Origin: an uncultured Coriobacteriaceae bacterium
GTDB lineage: Bacteria > Actinomycetota > Coriobacteriia > Coriobacteriales > Atopobiaceae
Direction: 5' to 3'
DNA length: 64,000 nucleotides
NCBI GenBank assembly: GCA_902788705.1
Contig: CADALE010000001.1
Location: forward strand, 62,001-126,000
The translations under genes were made by a program, and so were the position numbers. This document shows, one piece after another, positions 16,855-25,842 of this stretch. Position 1 is the first letter of the stretch. Each line of letters opens with the position of its first letter. The notes under the pieces were generated by a model that saw nothing but the letters and a program-made list of their open reading frames with translations, did no database searches and was not told the DNA's origin.

Positions 16855-18741
16855 ATGGCCGCGATGCGCCTTCAGGAGATGCTGCTGCGTGACCAGGAGG
16901 CTGGCCTTCTGGTGTGCGAGCAGGCCCACGACCTGGTACATGGCGCAGTCCGCCTTGCTGAGGAGTGGGGAGGCTGGACCAGACCCTGGCGCTTCGCTCC
17001 CGAGCAGGTGCGGGCCTTGGGGTCGTGCCAGGCATGGCACCCGGGCCTCTACCGCCAGATGGCGCGCACCACGGCGGGCGTGACCATCGAGTTTGACACC
17101 GACTCGACCGAGGTGTACCTCGAGGTCCTTCTGGACGACGAGCCCACCGGGACGCGGCAGGTGCTTGACCCAATTCGCCGGGCAGCGGGAACCGCCGGCC
17201 CCCTTGACGGCATATCGGCCGACGTTGACGGCAGGCACCTCGACGCTCGCATGCCCGACGAGCCCGAGGGCGTCGTCGCCTTCTCGCTTGACGACCCCGA
17301 CGCGGCACCCAGCCCCGACCTCATGATGCTGCCGGGCTTCGGCGACGAGCATCGCGTGCGCATCTGGCTCCCGGCGCTGCGGGGATGCGCGGTGAGGCGC
17401 CTGTGGGGCAACGGGTCGCACCTCCGGCCGGTCGATCGGCGCGAGGTCCTGCTGGTGCTGGGGGACTCGGTTGCCCAGGGATTCGTGGCGGGCGACCCGG
17501 CAATTGCGTGGCCGTCGCTGCTGTCGACGTCCCTTGGGCTGGACGTGGTGAACCAGGGCGTCGGCGGGCAGGTGTTCCAGCCGGGGACGCTGCTTGGGCT
17601 GGCCAAGCTCGTCGACCCGCAGACCATCGTGGTGGCGTTGGGCGACAACTACCGCTACGAGCCATGCCGCTCGCGGCAGGTGGCAGCCGACATACGTGCC
17701 TATCTGGACGAGGTCTCGCGTGCCTGGCCCGACGTGCCCACCTACGTGTGCACGCCCCCCTGGCACGACGAACAGGCCTCGGCCTCGCATCCCAAGAGCT
17801 GCTGGCAGCGCGTGCCCTCGATGATTGCGGCAAACGCCGCCGCGCACAGCCAGATGGAGCTGGTTGACGGCCTGAGGCTGCATGACCGCCATGCGTCGGC
17901 GCTGGCCGACGCGGACGGGCACCCCAATCAGCTGGGCGCCGCGCAGATGGCCCGTCGCCTGCGCTTTGCCATGGAGGGCCTTGGGGCCGAGGACCTCGAG
18001 GCAACCGAATACGACGACATGCTGCGCGTCCGGGCGCTCCGCCTTCTGAAGGATGCGCCTCGCGTGGCCCTCCCGCTTGCCGAGACCCTGCGCCGTGGCA
18101 TCGGGAAGGTGCTCTTTGCCCAGGAGGGGTGCATCCTTTTGCGCGTGGACGACGGTCGCAGCATGGCGTATGCCCCGGACGCCTCCCTGGGCGAGACGGT
18201 GGTGTCGATGCTGGTGGACACCCCGTGCTTGGACGTGCTTGGGGCGGGCCTCGCAGAGCCTGCCGCCCGTGCGCTGGGGATCTTGGCCGCAGCGCCTTGT
18301 CGGGTGGCGGTGTATCGCCGCAGCGCGCCCGTGCGGATGCCCATCGACAAGGAGGTGCGCGTGCTGGACGAGTCGTTTGTCGAGGTCGTCCGTGCGCACT
18401 GCGCATCCGACGTCCTCTCGGACGACCAGCTGGCGGCGTCCCTGCGCCGCGGCGACTTCCTGGGCGGCTTCGAGGACGACGAGCTGGTGGGCATCGTGGG
18501 CGAGCACCCAGACGGGTCGTTCGGCCTGCTGGAGGTGTTCGAGGGGCATCGTGGCAACTGCTGGGGCCAGGCGCTGGAGTCCGCGAAGGTCAACCAGTCG
18601 CTGGAGCGCGGGCAGGTGCCGTGGTGCAAGGTGTCACCTGATGACGAGGCCTCGCTTGCCCTGCAGCGCAGCCTGGGCCTCGCCCTGGGCCATGTGGGCG
18701 AGCTCTGCTCGCTGGGTGCCCCGATCGAGGTGTCCGCGTAG
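16855..18741 (+). CDS. SGNH/GDSL hydrolase fused to a GNAT-like acetyltransferase
   Basis: 628 aa. Residues ~30-190 look like the beta-sandwich that precedes some SGNH esterases (SsfX3-type). Residues ~196-375 are an SGNH hydrolase: GDSVAQG with the nucleophile S205, GVGGQ, ALGDN, and the catalytic pair D354/H356 in DADGHPN. Residues ~495-620 resemble a GNAT N-acyltransferase (EVFEGHRGNCWGQALESAKVNQSLERG..PW..V....EASLALQRSLGL). Such a chain could remove and add acyl groups on the same substrate, for example a wall sugar or exported molecule. No signal peptide is visible, so it is probably cytoplasmic. It overlaps the preceding gene's translation unit. Confidence 0.78.
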   Translation: MAAMRLQEMLLRDQEAGLLVCEQAHDLVHGAVRLAEEWGGWTRPWRFAPEQVRALGSCQAWHPGLYRQMARTTAGVTIEFDTDSTEVYLEVLLDDEPTGTRQVLDPIRRAAGTAGPLDGISADVDGRHLDARMPDEPEGVVAFSLDDPDAAPSPDLMMLPGFGDEHRVRIWLPALRGCAVRRLWGNGSHLRPVDRREVLLVLGDSVAQGFVAGDPAIAWPSLLSTSLGLDVVNQGVGGQVFQPGTLLGLAKLVDPQTIVVALGDNYRYEPCRSRQVAADIRAYLDEVSRAWPDVPTYVCTPPWHDEQASASHPKSCWQRVPSMIAANAAAHSQMELVDGLRLHDRHASALADADGHPNQLGAAQMARRLRFAMEGLGAEDLEATEYDDMLRVRALRLLKDAPRVALPLAETLRRGIGKVLFAQEGCILLRVDDGRSMAYAPDASLGETVVSMLVDTPCLDVLGAGLAEPAARALGILAAAPCRVAVYRRSAPVRMPIDKEVRVLDESFVEVVRAHCASDVLSDDQLAASLRRGDFLGGFEDDELVGIVGEHPDGSFGLLEVFEGHRGNCWGQALESAKVNQSLERGQVPWCKVSPDDEASLALQRSLGLALGHVGELCSLGAPIEVSA

Positions 18742-18834
18742 GCCACCCTCAGGAAGCCGGCAAATAATGACCGGCGCGTGGCATATGATGTGCAAAACCA
18801 CAGATGCAGCCCTTTGCAACAGGAGGTTGCTCGC

Positions 18835-20058
18835 ATGGCTCTTGTAAACCCACTCGCGCCTACCGTGCGCACGACGCTCTCGCCCGAGGTAGAGGCCCAG
18901 GTAGCGCACATTCGCAGGTCAGGTGAGCTCAGCCCCTTCGCCTGCCAAAACTCCCAAGCCATCCGCCGTGCGGCCGAGCACGACGAGGACACTCCCCTCA
19001 GGCCCTCCTACGTACGCGACGCCGAAAAGGTCCTGCACATGCCTGCCTACAACCGCCTGGCGGGCAAGACGCAGGTGTTCTCGTTCCGCGCCAACGACGA
19101 CCTCTGCCGCCGCGGCCTGCACGTGCAGCTGGTCAGCCGGGTTGCGCGCGACATCGGCTCGGCGCTTGGCCTCAACTGTGACCTCATCGACGCCATCGCC
19201 CTTGCCCACGACATCGGCCACACGCCGTTTGGCCATGCGGGGGAGCGCTTCCTCAACGCCATCTATCACGAGCGCACCGGGCGCTGGTTCTTCCACAACG
19301 TGCAGAGCGTGCGCGTGCTTGACGTGCTGGGTGGGCGCAACCTGTCGCTGCAGGTGCTGGATGGGGTCATCTGCCACAACGGCGAGTTTGAGCAGCAGGT
19401 GCTGGCCACAAGCGACCTCGATGGCTTCGAGGCGTTCGACCGCATGGTTGAGGGATGCTGGCAACAGGGTGACGCCGCCATCTCGCACCTTCGGCCCATG
19501 ACGCTGGAGGGTTGCGCCGTGCGCGTGGCCGACATCATTGCCTACGTGGGGAAGGACCGCCAGGACGCCATCAGGGCAGGCCTGTGTGGCGAGGCAGCCT
19601 TCGATGACGGCCTGGGCGGCGCCTACAACGCCTGGGCGCTCTCGGCCTTCATCGCCGACGTGGTGGAGCACAGCGTGGGCAAAGCACGCCTTGCCATGAG
19701 CGAGGAGGCGTTTGCCGAGATGCGGCGCGCCAAGCGCGAGAACTACGAGAAGATCTATGGTGCTGCCGAAGTCAACGGCGAGTTCTCGCCGCAGATTCGC
19801 GAATCGTTTGCCGGCATGTACCTGCAGGTGATTGATGACCTTGCCGCCGGGCGCGAGGAGGCGCCGGTGTTTCGCCACCACATCCGCATGATAGGGGAGT
19901 GGCTGTCGCACTACGGCAAGGCCTACGACTGGCAGCATGACCTCGAGCTTACTGCGGTGGACTACCTCTCGTCGATGACGGACGACTACTTCATGGCCTA
20001 CGCCACGGCGCTTAACCCCCAGATGTCAGACGTCTTCCCGCGCTACCGCCACTTCTGA
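18835..20058 (+). CDS. dgt: dGTP triphosphohydrolase-like HD protein
   Basis: 407 aa. The motifs RLAGKTQVF, the His in RGLHVQLVSRVARDIG, and LAHDIGHTPFGHAGE (H125, D126) are those of dGTPases, which split dNTPs to nucleoside and triphosphate. A later Asp in RVADIIAYVGKD completes the HD metal site. CAGGAGG precedes the ATG at 18835, 57 nt inside a longer reading. dGTPase-like proteins control dNTP pools and in some bacteria also limit phage; substrate preference cannot be read here. Confidence 0.92.
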   Translation: MALVNPLAPTVRTTLSPEVEAQVAHIRRSGELSPFACQNSQAIRRAAEHDEDTPLRPSYVRDAEKVLHMPAYNRLAGKTQVFSFRANDDLCRRGLHVQLVSRVARDIGSALGLNCDLIDAIALAHDIGHTPFGHAGERFLNAIYHERTGRWFFHNVQSVRVLDVLGGRNLSLQVLDGVICHNGEFEQQVLATSDLDGFEAFDRMVEGCWQQGDAAISHLRPMTLEGCAVRVADIIAYVGKDRQDAIRAGLCGEAAFDDGLGGAYNAWALSAFIADVVEHSVGKARLAMSEEAFAEMRRAKRENYEKIYGAAEVNGEFSPQIRESFAGMYLQVIDDLAAGREEAPVFRHHIRMIGEWLSHYGKAYDWQHDLELTAVDYLSSMTDDYFMAYATALNPQMSDVFPRYRHF

Positions 20059-20112
20059 CGGGGCGCCGGCACAGGTTGGCTCGCGGGGCTGGGCACGCCG
20101 GCCTCGCGTGGG

Positions 20113-20883
20113 CTAGCCGCGGTTCATCCGTACGTGCGCGGCGTCGACGAAGGCCTCAAAGAGCTGCGGCGTGTTCCTGATTTGCTCGGGATGCCACTGC
20201 ACTCCCACGAAGAAGGTGCGCTCAGGAAACTCCAGCCCCTCGGGCGTGCCGTCGGGAGCCCAGGCGGTGATGCGCGCGCCGTCGGCTGCGTCCTTCACGG
20301 CTTGGTGGTGCATCGAGTTCACGCCCAGCTCCTCGACGCCCAGGATGCGCGCCAGCTGGGTGCCGCGCTCGATGTGCACGGGGTGAATCACCTCGTCGCC
20401 CCTGAAGAAGCAGGCGTGGTTGAGGCGGCCAGCGCCAAGTTCGGAGATGTCGCGCACCAGCGTGCCGCCAAACGACGCGTTCATCACCTGCATTCCGCGG
20501 CAGATGCCCAGGCAGGGAAGGTCGAGGTTCCAGGCGGCCAGCACGGCTGCCCACTCGAAGACGTCGCGCTCGGCGCTGAGGTAGGAGATGTTGGCCCGGC
20601 ATCCCTTGGCATAGGGGCTGCCGCCAAAGCCGTCAGGCGTGATGTCGCCGCCGCCGGTAAGCAGAAGCCCGTCCAGACGCTCGAGGATTTGGTCGGCGAT
20701 GGCGGCCACCTGGAAGCCGTATGGCAGGGCCACCGGTATGCCGCCCGCCTCCTGAACGGCATCGGCATAGAAGGTGCCGATGGCCGAGATGCGCTCTCCC
20801 TCTGCGCCGGGTCGCGAGCAGATGCCGATGAGCGGACGCGGCCTAAGCTCGCGCGTTACGCGTATGGTGCCCTGTGAAGCCAT
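20113..20883 (-). CDS. Class-I glutamine amidotransferase-like hydrolase (peptidase C26 / PuuD-like)
   Basis: 256 aa. The nucleophile elbow is in CLGICRGMQVMN, and the catalytic His-Glu pair is in VQWHPEQ. GGGDITP and the NSMHHQAV segment are typical of gamma-glutamyl-gamma-aminobutyrate hydrolases, which release GABA or glutamate from gamma-glutamyl compounds. The start at 20883 is chosen because TGGAGA sits 5 nt upstream; an ATG two codons earlier lacks spacing. It is transcribed divergently from pncB over an AT-rich gap and has no polyamine-degradation neighbours. Confidence 0.9.
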   Translation of the reverse strand: MASQGTIRVTRELRPRPLIGICSRPGAEGERISAIGTFYADAVQEAGGIPVALPYGFQVAAIADQILERLDGLLLTGGGDITPDGFGGSPYAKGCRANISYLSAERDVFEWAAVLAAWNLDLPCLGICRGMQVMNASFGGTLVRDISELGAGRLNHACFFRGDEVIHPVHIERGTQLARILGVEELGVNSMHHQAVKDAADGARITAWAPDGTPEGLEFPERTFFVGVQWHPEQIRNTPQLFEAFVDAAHVRMNRG

Positions 20884-20976
20884 TCCCATCTCCAGATGGT
20901 ACGAAAATAAATGCAATAACCAGCATAGCGTAAAGGAGAGCGCGCCAATTACGTTAATGTGTAGAAATCTTCCAAG

Positions 20977-20985
20977 TGCTACCCT
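20977..20985 (+). promoter_or_regulatory. Extended -10 promoter for pncB
   Basis: TG-C-TACCCT in the AT-rich divergent gap, about 70 nt before the pncB ATG. Confidence 0.4.
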
Positions 20986-21055
20986 CTTCTTGTGCATGCA
21001 GGTACGACCCGTCAGACGTGGCCGCGTTGGCCACACGATGCGAGGGGGTTTCCAT

Positions 21056-22522
21056 ATGGCGCTTACCGATCAGACCAAGCCAACCGACGTCGCACTCAAC
21101 ACCGACCTCTACGAGCTCACGATGGCCCAGGGATTCTGGGAGTCGGGGCTTACGGAAAGCGAGGGGTGCTTCAACGTCTTCTTCCGCGACAACCCCTTTG
21201 GCAGCGGGTATGCCGTGGCGTGCGGCATGGGCCAGATTGCCGACCTCGTCGAGAACTTCCGCTTTGACGACGAGGCCATCGCCTATCTGGCATCCATCCA
21301 GGCGCCTGGTGGCGGCGCCATGTTCAAGCAGGGCTTCCTTGACTACCTGCGCGACTTCCGCATGCGCGTCTCGGTGAGCGCCATCCCCGAGGGCGAGCTG
21401 GTGTTTCCGCGCGAGCCCATGGTGCGCGTCATCGGCCCCGTCATCGACTGCCAGCTGCTGGAGACGGCCCTGCTTAACCTCGTCAACTTCCAGACGCTGG
21501 TGGCAACCAAGACGGCGCGCGTGGTGCACGCCGCCGAGGGGCATCCCGTGTCCGACTTCGGCCTGAGGCGTGCGCAGGGCCCCGACGGCGGCCTTGCCGT
21601 GGCGCGAGCGTCCTACATCGGTGGCGCCACCAACACCTCCAACGTGCTTGCCGGCCGCATCTACGGCATCCCCGTGTTTGGCACGCACGCGCACTCGTGG
21701 GTGATGGCGTTTCCCAGCGAGGTCGAGGCGTTCCGCGCCTTCGCGGCCTCCAGCCCCAAGAACTGCGTGTTCCTGCTTGACACCTACGACGTGCACCAGG
21801 GCATCAAGAACGCCATCACGGTGGCCAAGGAGATGGAGGAGCGCGGCGAGCGCCTGGCGGCCATCCGCATCGACTCCGGCGACCTTGCCAAGCTCTCCAA
21901 GGAGACGCGCGCGGCCTTCGACGAGGCCGGCCTGCCCTACGTGAAGATCTCGGTCTCGAATGACCTTGACGAGTACACCATCCAGTCGCTGTTTGCGCAG
22001 GGTGCCCCCATCGACTCGTTTGGCGTGGGCACCAAGCTGGCAACCTGCGACCCGCAGCCCTCGCTGGGCGGCGTGTACAAGCTCTCGGCCACGCGCGCTG
22101 CCGGCGAGCAGTCGTGGCGCCCCGTGATGAAGCTCTCCGAGCAGCTGTACAAGCGCACGGTGCCCGGCGTGCAGCACATACGCCGCTACTACGACGAGAT
22201 GGGCTGCCCCATCGGCGACATGATCGTGGTGGACGAGGTGGCACGGGAGGGCTCGACCGCCATCGTGGACGTGCTTGACCCGCTTACCACCTACGACATG
22301 ACGGGCCGTGACTACGTCGAGATGCTGGTTCCGCTGGTAGAGGACGGTGTCCGCCTAGGTGAGCCCGAGCCCATCCAGGCGGCGAAGGCCCGCTGCCGCG
22401 AGGCGCTGATGCACCTTGACCCAGCGGTGCGGCGCTTCCTCAACCCTCAGGCCTATCCCGTGGGGCTTGAGCCTGGCCTGGCAGACCTGCGCCAGGACCT
22501 GGCGCGCGCGGCGAAGGCATAG
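21056..22522 (+). CDS. pncB: Nicotinate phosphoribosyltransferase
   Basis: 488 aa. Makes nicotinate mononucleotide from nicotinate and PRPP, the Preiss-Handler entry to NAD. Family segments are clear: NTDLYELTMAQG, NLVNFQTLVATKTAR, DFGLRRAQGPDGG, YIGGATNTSNVLAG, GTHAHSWVMAF, and RIDSGDLAKLSKETR for phosphoribosyl binding. The ATG at 21056 has GAGGGGG about 5 nt upstream; the longer in-frame reading runs through the divergent promoter region and is rejected. No regulatory NAD riboswitch was recognised upstream. Confidence 0.95.
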   Translation: MALTDQTKPTDVALNTDLYELTMAQGFWESGLTESEGCFNVFFRDNPFGSGYAVACGMGQIADLVENFRFDDEAIAYLASIQAPGGGAMFKQGFLDYLRDFRMRVSVSAIPEGELVFPREPMVRVIGPVIDCQLLETALLNLVNFQTLVATKTARVVHAAEGHPVSDFGLRRAQGPDGGLAVARASYIGGATNTSNVLAGRIYGIPVFGTHAHSWVMAFPSEVEAFRAFAASSPKNCVFLLDTYDVHQGIKNAITVAKEMEERGERLAAIRIDSGDLAKLSKETRAAFDEAGLPYVKISVSNDLDEYTIQSLFAQGAPIDSFGVGTKLATCDPQPSLGGVYKLSATRAAGEQSWRPVMKLSEQLYKRTVPGVQHIRRYYDEMGCPIGDMIVVDEVAREGSTAIVDVLDPLTTYDMTGRDYVEMLVPLVEDGVRLGEPEPIQAAKARCREALMHLDPAVRRFLNPQAYPVGLEPGLADLRQDLARAAKA

Positions 22523-22574
22523 GGAGCCGCGACGGGCGCCCGCCAAGGGGCCAGCCGTCGCCATGCGCCATCCT

Positions 22575-22597
22575 GCGCCACCCGCCTTGGGTGGCGC
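22575..22597 (+). other. Perfect hairpin downstream of pncB
   Basis: GCGCCACCC (22575-22583) pairs with GGGTGGCGC (22589-22597) over a 5-nt loop. There is no T run, so it may be a Rho-assisted or weak terminator of pncB. Confidence 0.5.
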
Positions 22598-22653
22598 TCG
22601 CATGTGGGCACCGTGGGAAGGGCCCCGCCCCGGCCTGTGGTGCCCCGCTGTTT

Positions 22654-22662
22654 TGCTAAACT
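22654..22662 (+). promoter_or_regulatory. Extended -10 promoter for argS
   Basis: TG-C-TAAACT, about 66 nt upstream of the argS start. Confidence 0.5.
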
Positions 22663-22727
22663 CGTGGGTTACGTGCGGACGCGCTGCCGCACGCGATCGA
22701 CGTCCGTTCGACAGAAGGAGTACGCGC

Positions 22728-24569
22728 ATGCTCGAGACCATCGAGAAGCTAGTCAAGCAAGCCATTGCCGCCGCCCAGGCAGCAGGCGACCTGCCCGAGT
22801 TCGAGGTGGGGGACTGCGGCATCGAGCGACCCGCCGACTCCGGCAACGGCGACTGGACGTCGACGGTGGCCATGCGCTCGGCAAGGCTGGCGCACTGTGC
22901 GCCGGCAAAGATCGGCGCCGCCATCGTGGCGCACATGCCGGCCGACCCACGCATCGCGAAGGTCGAGGTGGCGGGCCCGGGCTTCGTCAACTTCTACCTT
23001 AGCTCCGCTGCCAACAACGAGGTGTTCCGCGCTGTGCGCGAGGCAGGCGCCAACTGGGGCAAGGTGGACGAGGGCAAGGGCCTGCGCACGCAGGTCGAGT
23101 ACATCTCGGCCAACCCCACCGGCCCGCTGCACGTGGGTCACGGCCGCTGGGCCGCCATCGGCGACTCACTGTGCAACGTGATGGAGCACGCCGGCTACGA
23201 CGTGCAGCGCGAGTACTACATCAACGACCACGGCAGCCAGATGGAGGTGTTTGGCAAGTCCGTCGAGAAGCGCTACCTGCAGCTGGTCGAGGTCATGGAG
23301 GCGCAGGGCGTCGGCATCCAGGAGGCACGCGCGTTTTTGCTGGCCGACCGCAACGCCTACGTCGAGGACGAGCATGACGAGCGCGACGACCATCCCTACA
23401 TGGACGCCTTCAACGAGGCCCTTGGTGGCAACTCGTACGGCGGCGACTACGTCATCGACATCGCGGCCAAGTTCTTTGAGGCCGACGGCAGCCGCTGGGT
23501 GGACGTGCCCCAGGAGGAGCGCCTGCCCGAGTTCAACGAGCGCTCCTACCAGATGATGCTGCAGCAGATCAAGAACACCTGCCACCAGGTGCGCTGCGAC
23601 TTCGACGAGTGGCGCAGCGAGCGCACCTTCTACGAGAAGGACGAGACGGGCACCTCCTACATCGACCGCACCTTCAAGATGCTCGAGGACAAGGGCCTGC
23701 TGTACCGCACCGACGACGGCGCGCTGTGGTTCCGCTCCACCGACTTTGGCGACGACAAGGACCGCGTGCTCATCAAGAGCAACGGCGAGTACACCTACTT
23801 CGCGTCCGACGTGGCCTACTGCTGGAAGAAGTTCGAGGTTGCCGACTACGAGATCAACATCTGGGGTGCCGACCACCATGGCTACATCAAGCGCGTGCAG
23901 TCGGTGGCCGACGCCATGGGCTTCCCGGGCAAGTACGAAATCCTGCTGGGGCAATTCGTCAACCTGCTGCGCAATGGCGTGCCGGTGCGCATGTCCAAGC
24001 GCAAGGGCACGATGATCGCCTTCCAGGAGCTTGTTGACGAGGCGGGCGTCGACGCCACGCGCTACACGCTGATCAGCCGCTCGTCAAACCAGACCATCGA
24101 CTTCGACATCGAGAAGGTCAAGGAGCAGAACAACACCAACCCCGTGTACTACGTGCAGTACGCGCACGCCCGCATCTGCTCGATCCTGCGGCGCGCCGCC
24201 CGCGTGAGCGAGGACGAGGCCTCCGCCATGGGCATGGATGCGGTGGCCGCGAAGGCGATTGGCGACGACGTCAACCTGGGTCTGCTTACCGACGCCTCCG
24301 AGCTTGCGCTCTCCCGCAAGCTCTCCGAGTTCCCCGAGCTCGTGGCAGGGTGCGCGCGTGACCGCGCCCCCTTCCGCATCACGCACTTCTGCGAGGAGCT
24401 GGCAGCAGCCTTTCACGGCTTCTACTCCAACTGCCAGGTGCTTCCCAGCGAGGGCCGTCCGGTTGACGCCGAGCTGTCGCGTGCCCGCCTTGCGGCGTGC
24501 GATGCCGTGCGCATCAACCTCGAGGTCGCCCTGCGCCTTATTGGCGTCTCGGCTCCCGACGTGATGTAG
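22728..24569 (+). CDS. argS: Arginine--tRNA ligase
   Basis: 613 aa class-I synthetase. The N-terminal Arg-S domain has GPGFVNFYL; the HIGH motif is HVGH (135-138) in SANPTGPLHVGHGRWA; the KMSKS-like motif is RMSKRKG; the C-terminal DALR anticodon-binding helices hold YVQYAHARICSILRRA. AGAAGGAG precedes the ATG at 22728. A much longer in-frame reading starts inside pncB and is not used. No T-box leader was found in the 205 nt upstream. Confidence 0.97.
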   Translation: MLETIEKLVKQAIAAAQAAGDLPEFEVGDCGIERPADSGNGDWTSTVAMRSARLAHCAPAKIGAAIVAHMPADPRIAKVEVAGPGFVNFYLSSAANNEVFRAVREAGANWGKVDEGKGLRTQVEYISANPTGPLHVGHGRWAAIGDSLCNVMEHAGYDVQREYYINDHGSQMEVFGKSVEKRYLQLVEVMEAQGVGIQEARAFLLADRNAYVEDEHDERDDHPYMDAFNEALGGNSYGGDYVIDIAAKFFEADGSRWVDVPQEERLPEFNERSYQMMLQQIKNTCHQVRCDFDEWRSERTFYEKDETGTSYIDRTFKMLEDKGLLYRTDDGALWFRSTDFGDDKDRVLIKSNGEYTYFASDVAYCWKKFEVADYEINIWGADHHGYIKRVQSVADAMGFPGKYEILLGQFVNLLRNGVPVRMSKRKGTMIAFQELVDEAGVDATRYTLISRSSNQTIDFDIEKVKEQNNTNPVYYVQYAHARICSILRRAARVSEDEASAMGMDAVAAKAIGDDVNLGLLTDASELALSRKLSEFPELVAGCARDRAPFRITHFCEELAAAFHGFYSNCQVLPSEGRPVDAELSRARLAACDAVRINLEVALRLIGVSAPDVM

Positions 24570-24599
24570 CGACAGCCGATTTGGGATAGACATGGACGG

Positions 24600-24640
24600 G
24601 CCGCCCGGTGCATCAACGCATCGGGCGGCCTCATTCTATA
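24600..24640 (+). terminator. Terminator of argS
   Basis: GCCGCCCGGTGC (24600-24611) pairs with GCATCGGGCGGC (24618-24629), one G-U, followed by CTCATTCT, a weak T-rich tail. Confidence 0.7.
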
Positions 24641-24668
24641 TGGACATGTTGGGGGCTTGTTCTTTCGT

Positions 24669-24717
24669 ATGCGTTAACTCTTTACGCATGTTTTGATTTT
24701 TTCTAGGATGTTATAGT
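24669..24717 (+). promoter_or_regulatory. AT-rich promoter with inverted repeat before the MarR-type gene
   Basis: Extended -10 TG-T-TATAGT at 24709-24717. Just upstream, ATGCGT (24669-24674) and ACGCAT (24684-24689) form an inverted repeat that could be an operator for the downstream regulator. The whole 24641-24780 stretch is far more AT-rich than its surroundings, which also contain no gene up to 24880. Confidence 0.5.
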
Positions 24718-24880
24718 ACCTTTCGATTTGCAACTGCCGCGATTATGTGCAATTCGACGATGATCGTGTTTGGGATAGCGCGTCTTTTGGGTGAGCCATA
24801 GGTGACATACCGTTCCCTTTGGTGTCGCTTGCCAACCAATCGCATGGTCCATCTCGAAAGACCGTACGTCTGGAGGCCCG

Positions 24881-25555
24881 ATGGAGCTCCGTGAATACCT
24901 GTCTATTCGCAGGGCATATAACTTGGTCCGACAGGAGCAGTCGACCGACTATCGGCTGACCTTCGCCGAGTTTGCCATCCTGTGCCGCCTGCAGGTGGCT
25001 GGAGGCTCCCTCAAGACCTCGGATATAGCGGAGTACCAGGGCTCGCTGCGCCCAACCATGACCCACCGCACCAAGCACCTGTCCAAGCTTGGCCTCATCG
25101 AGCGCCTGAAGGGCGACATCGACAAGCGCAACGTCGTGTGCAAGGTCACGGAGGAGGGGTCTGCGTGTGCGGCGCGCCTCTGTCGCGAGACGTGTGGCAA
25201 GATCAGCGTGGGCCAGGCGCTTGCCCGCATCAGCCCCGAGCGCATGTGTAAATACGTCGACGCCATGGGCTCGATCAACTGCATGGCGGGCGAGCTCATT
25301 GTGCTGGGGCTCTGGCTGGGCGGCGAGGACGGCCGCTCCATCACCGAGCTGGTGGACGACCTCGGCCTGCTGCAGCCCACCGTGTCGATGTCGGTTGCCT
25401 CGCTCGGGGACAACGGCATCGTGGAGCGCATGGACGGCCAGCCCGGCCGCACGGGTCGCGTCCTGCTCACCGAGAAGGGCATGGTCATCGCCGACGAGAT
25501 TAACGCACAGATCTCCGGCCTCATCATTCGGCGCCGGCTGCGCACGAAGCAGTAG
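24881..25555 (+). CDS. MarR-type regulator with two winged-helix domains
   Basis: 224 aa. Residues ~1-95 resemble a MarR winged helix (LTFAEFAILCRLQ, SDIAEYQGSLRPTMTHRTKHLSKLGLIERLKGDIDKRN). Residues ~125-215 repeat the pattern (ELIVLGLWLGG, SITELVDDLGLLQPTVSMSVASLGDNGIVERMDGQPGRTGRVLLTEKG). MarR proteins normally have one such domain and dimerise; a tandem pair may act as a pseudo-dimer. The ATG follows CTGGAGG. A four-Cys cluster in the linker (C-A-A-R-L-C...C, plus NCMAG) could sense redox or metal, which is inference. The target is unknown; autoregulation through the inverted repeat upstream is plausible. Confidence 0.75.
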   Translation: MELREYLSIRRAYNLVRQEQSTDYRLTFAEFAILCRLQVAGGSLKTSDIAEYQGSLRPTMTHRTKHLSKLGLIERLKGDIDKRNVVCKVTEEGSACAARLCRETCGKISVGQALARISPERMCKYVDAMGSINCMAGELIVLGLWLGGEDGRSITELVDDLGLLQPTVSMSVASLGDNGIVERMDGQPGRTGRVLLTEKGMVIADEINAQISGLIIRRRLRTKQ

Positions 25556-25613
25556 GGCGGGCCCCGTCGCGTCAGCAACCTTGGCGCTACCTTGGGTTTG
25601 TTGGTTTACCCGT

Positions 25614-25642
25614 TTGCCATTCCATAGGGGATGTGCTAGTAT
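25614..25642 (+). promoter_or_regulatory. rho promoter
   Basis: TTGCCA (25614-25619), 17-nt spacer, TAGTAT (25637-25642), with TGTGC immediately upstream giving an extended -10. The best-matched promoter in the window. Confidence 0.7.
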
Positions 25643-25842
25643 TTCACATCGTTCGCACGGGTTGTGCGAGCTTGACGCATCACCAAGCCACCCCTCATAA
25701 CCGAAGACGCATTCACCTGTTCGTAGCGAAGCCATGGGCTTCGTGCCATTCGAACGAAGCTATGGGATGACGGGTCGGGCCGAGGCAGCATTGCGGTTAG
25801 CCACGTCCGGAAGCGTCCCGGCGCCAGATAGGAGAGCAACAC
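25643..25842 (+). promoter_or_regulatory. Long structured rho leader
   Basis: About 190 nt between the -10 and the start codon. Hairpins visible are TCGCAC/GTGCGA (25653-25658/25664-25669) and CGAAGCC-ATGG-GCTTCG near 25728-25743, flanked by TTCGT/ACGAA repeats. There is no T-run terminator. rho is autoregulated by Rho-dependent attenuation in its leader in other bacteria, and this leader could serve that role. Confidence 0.5.
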
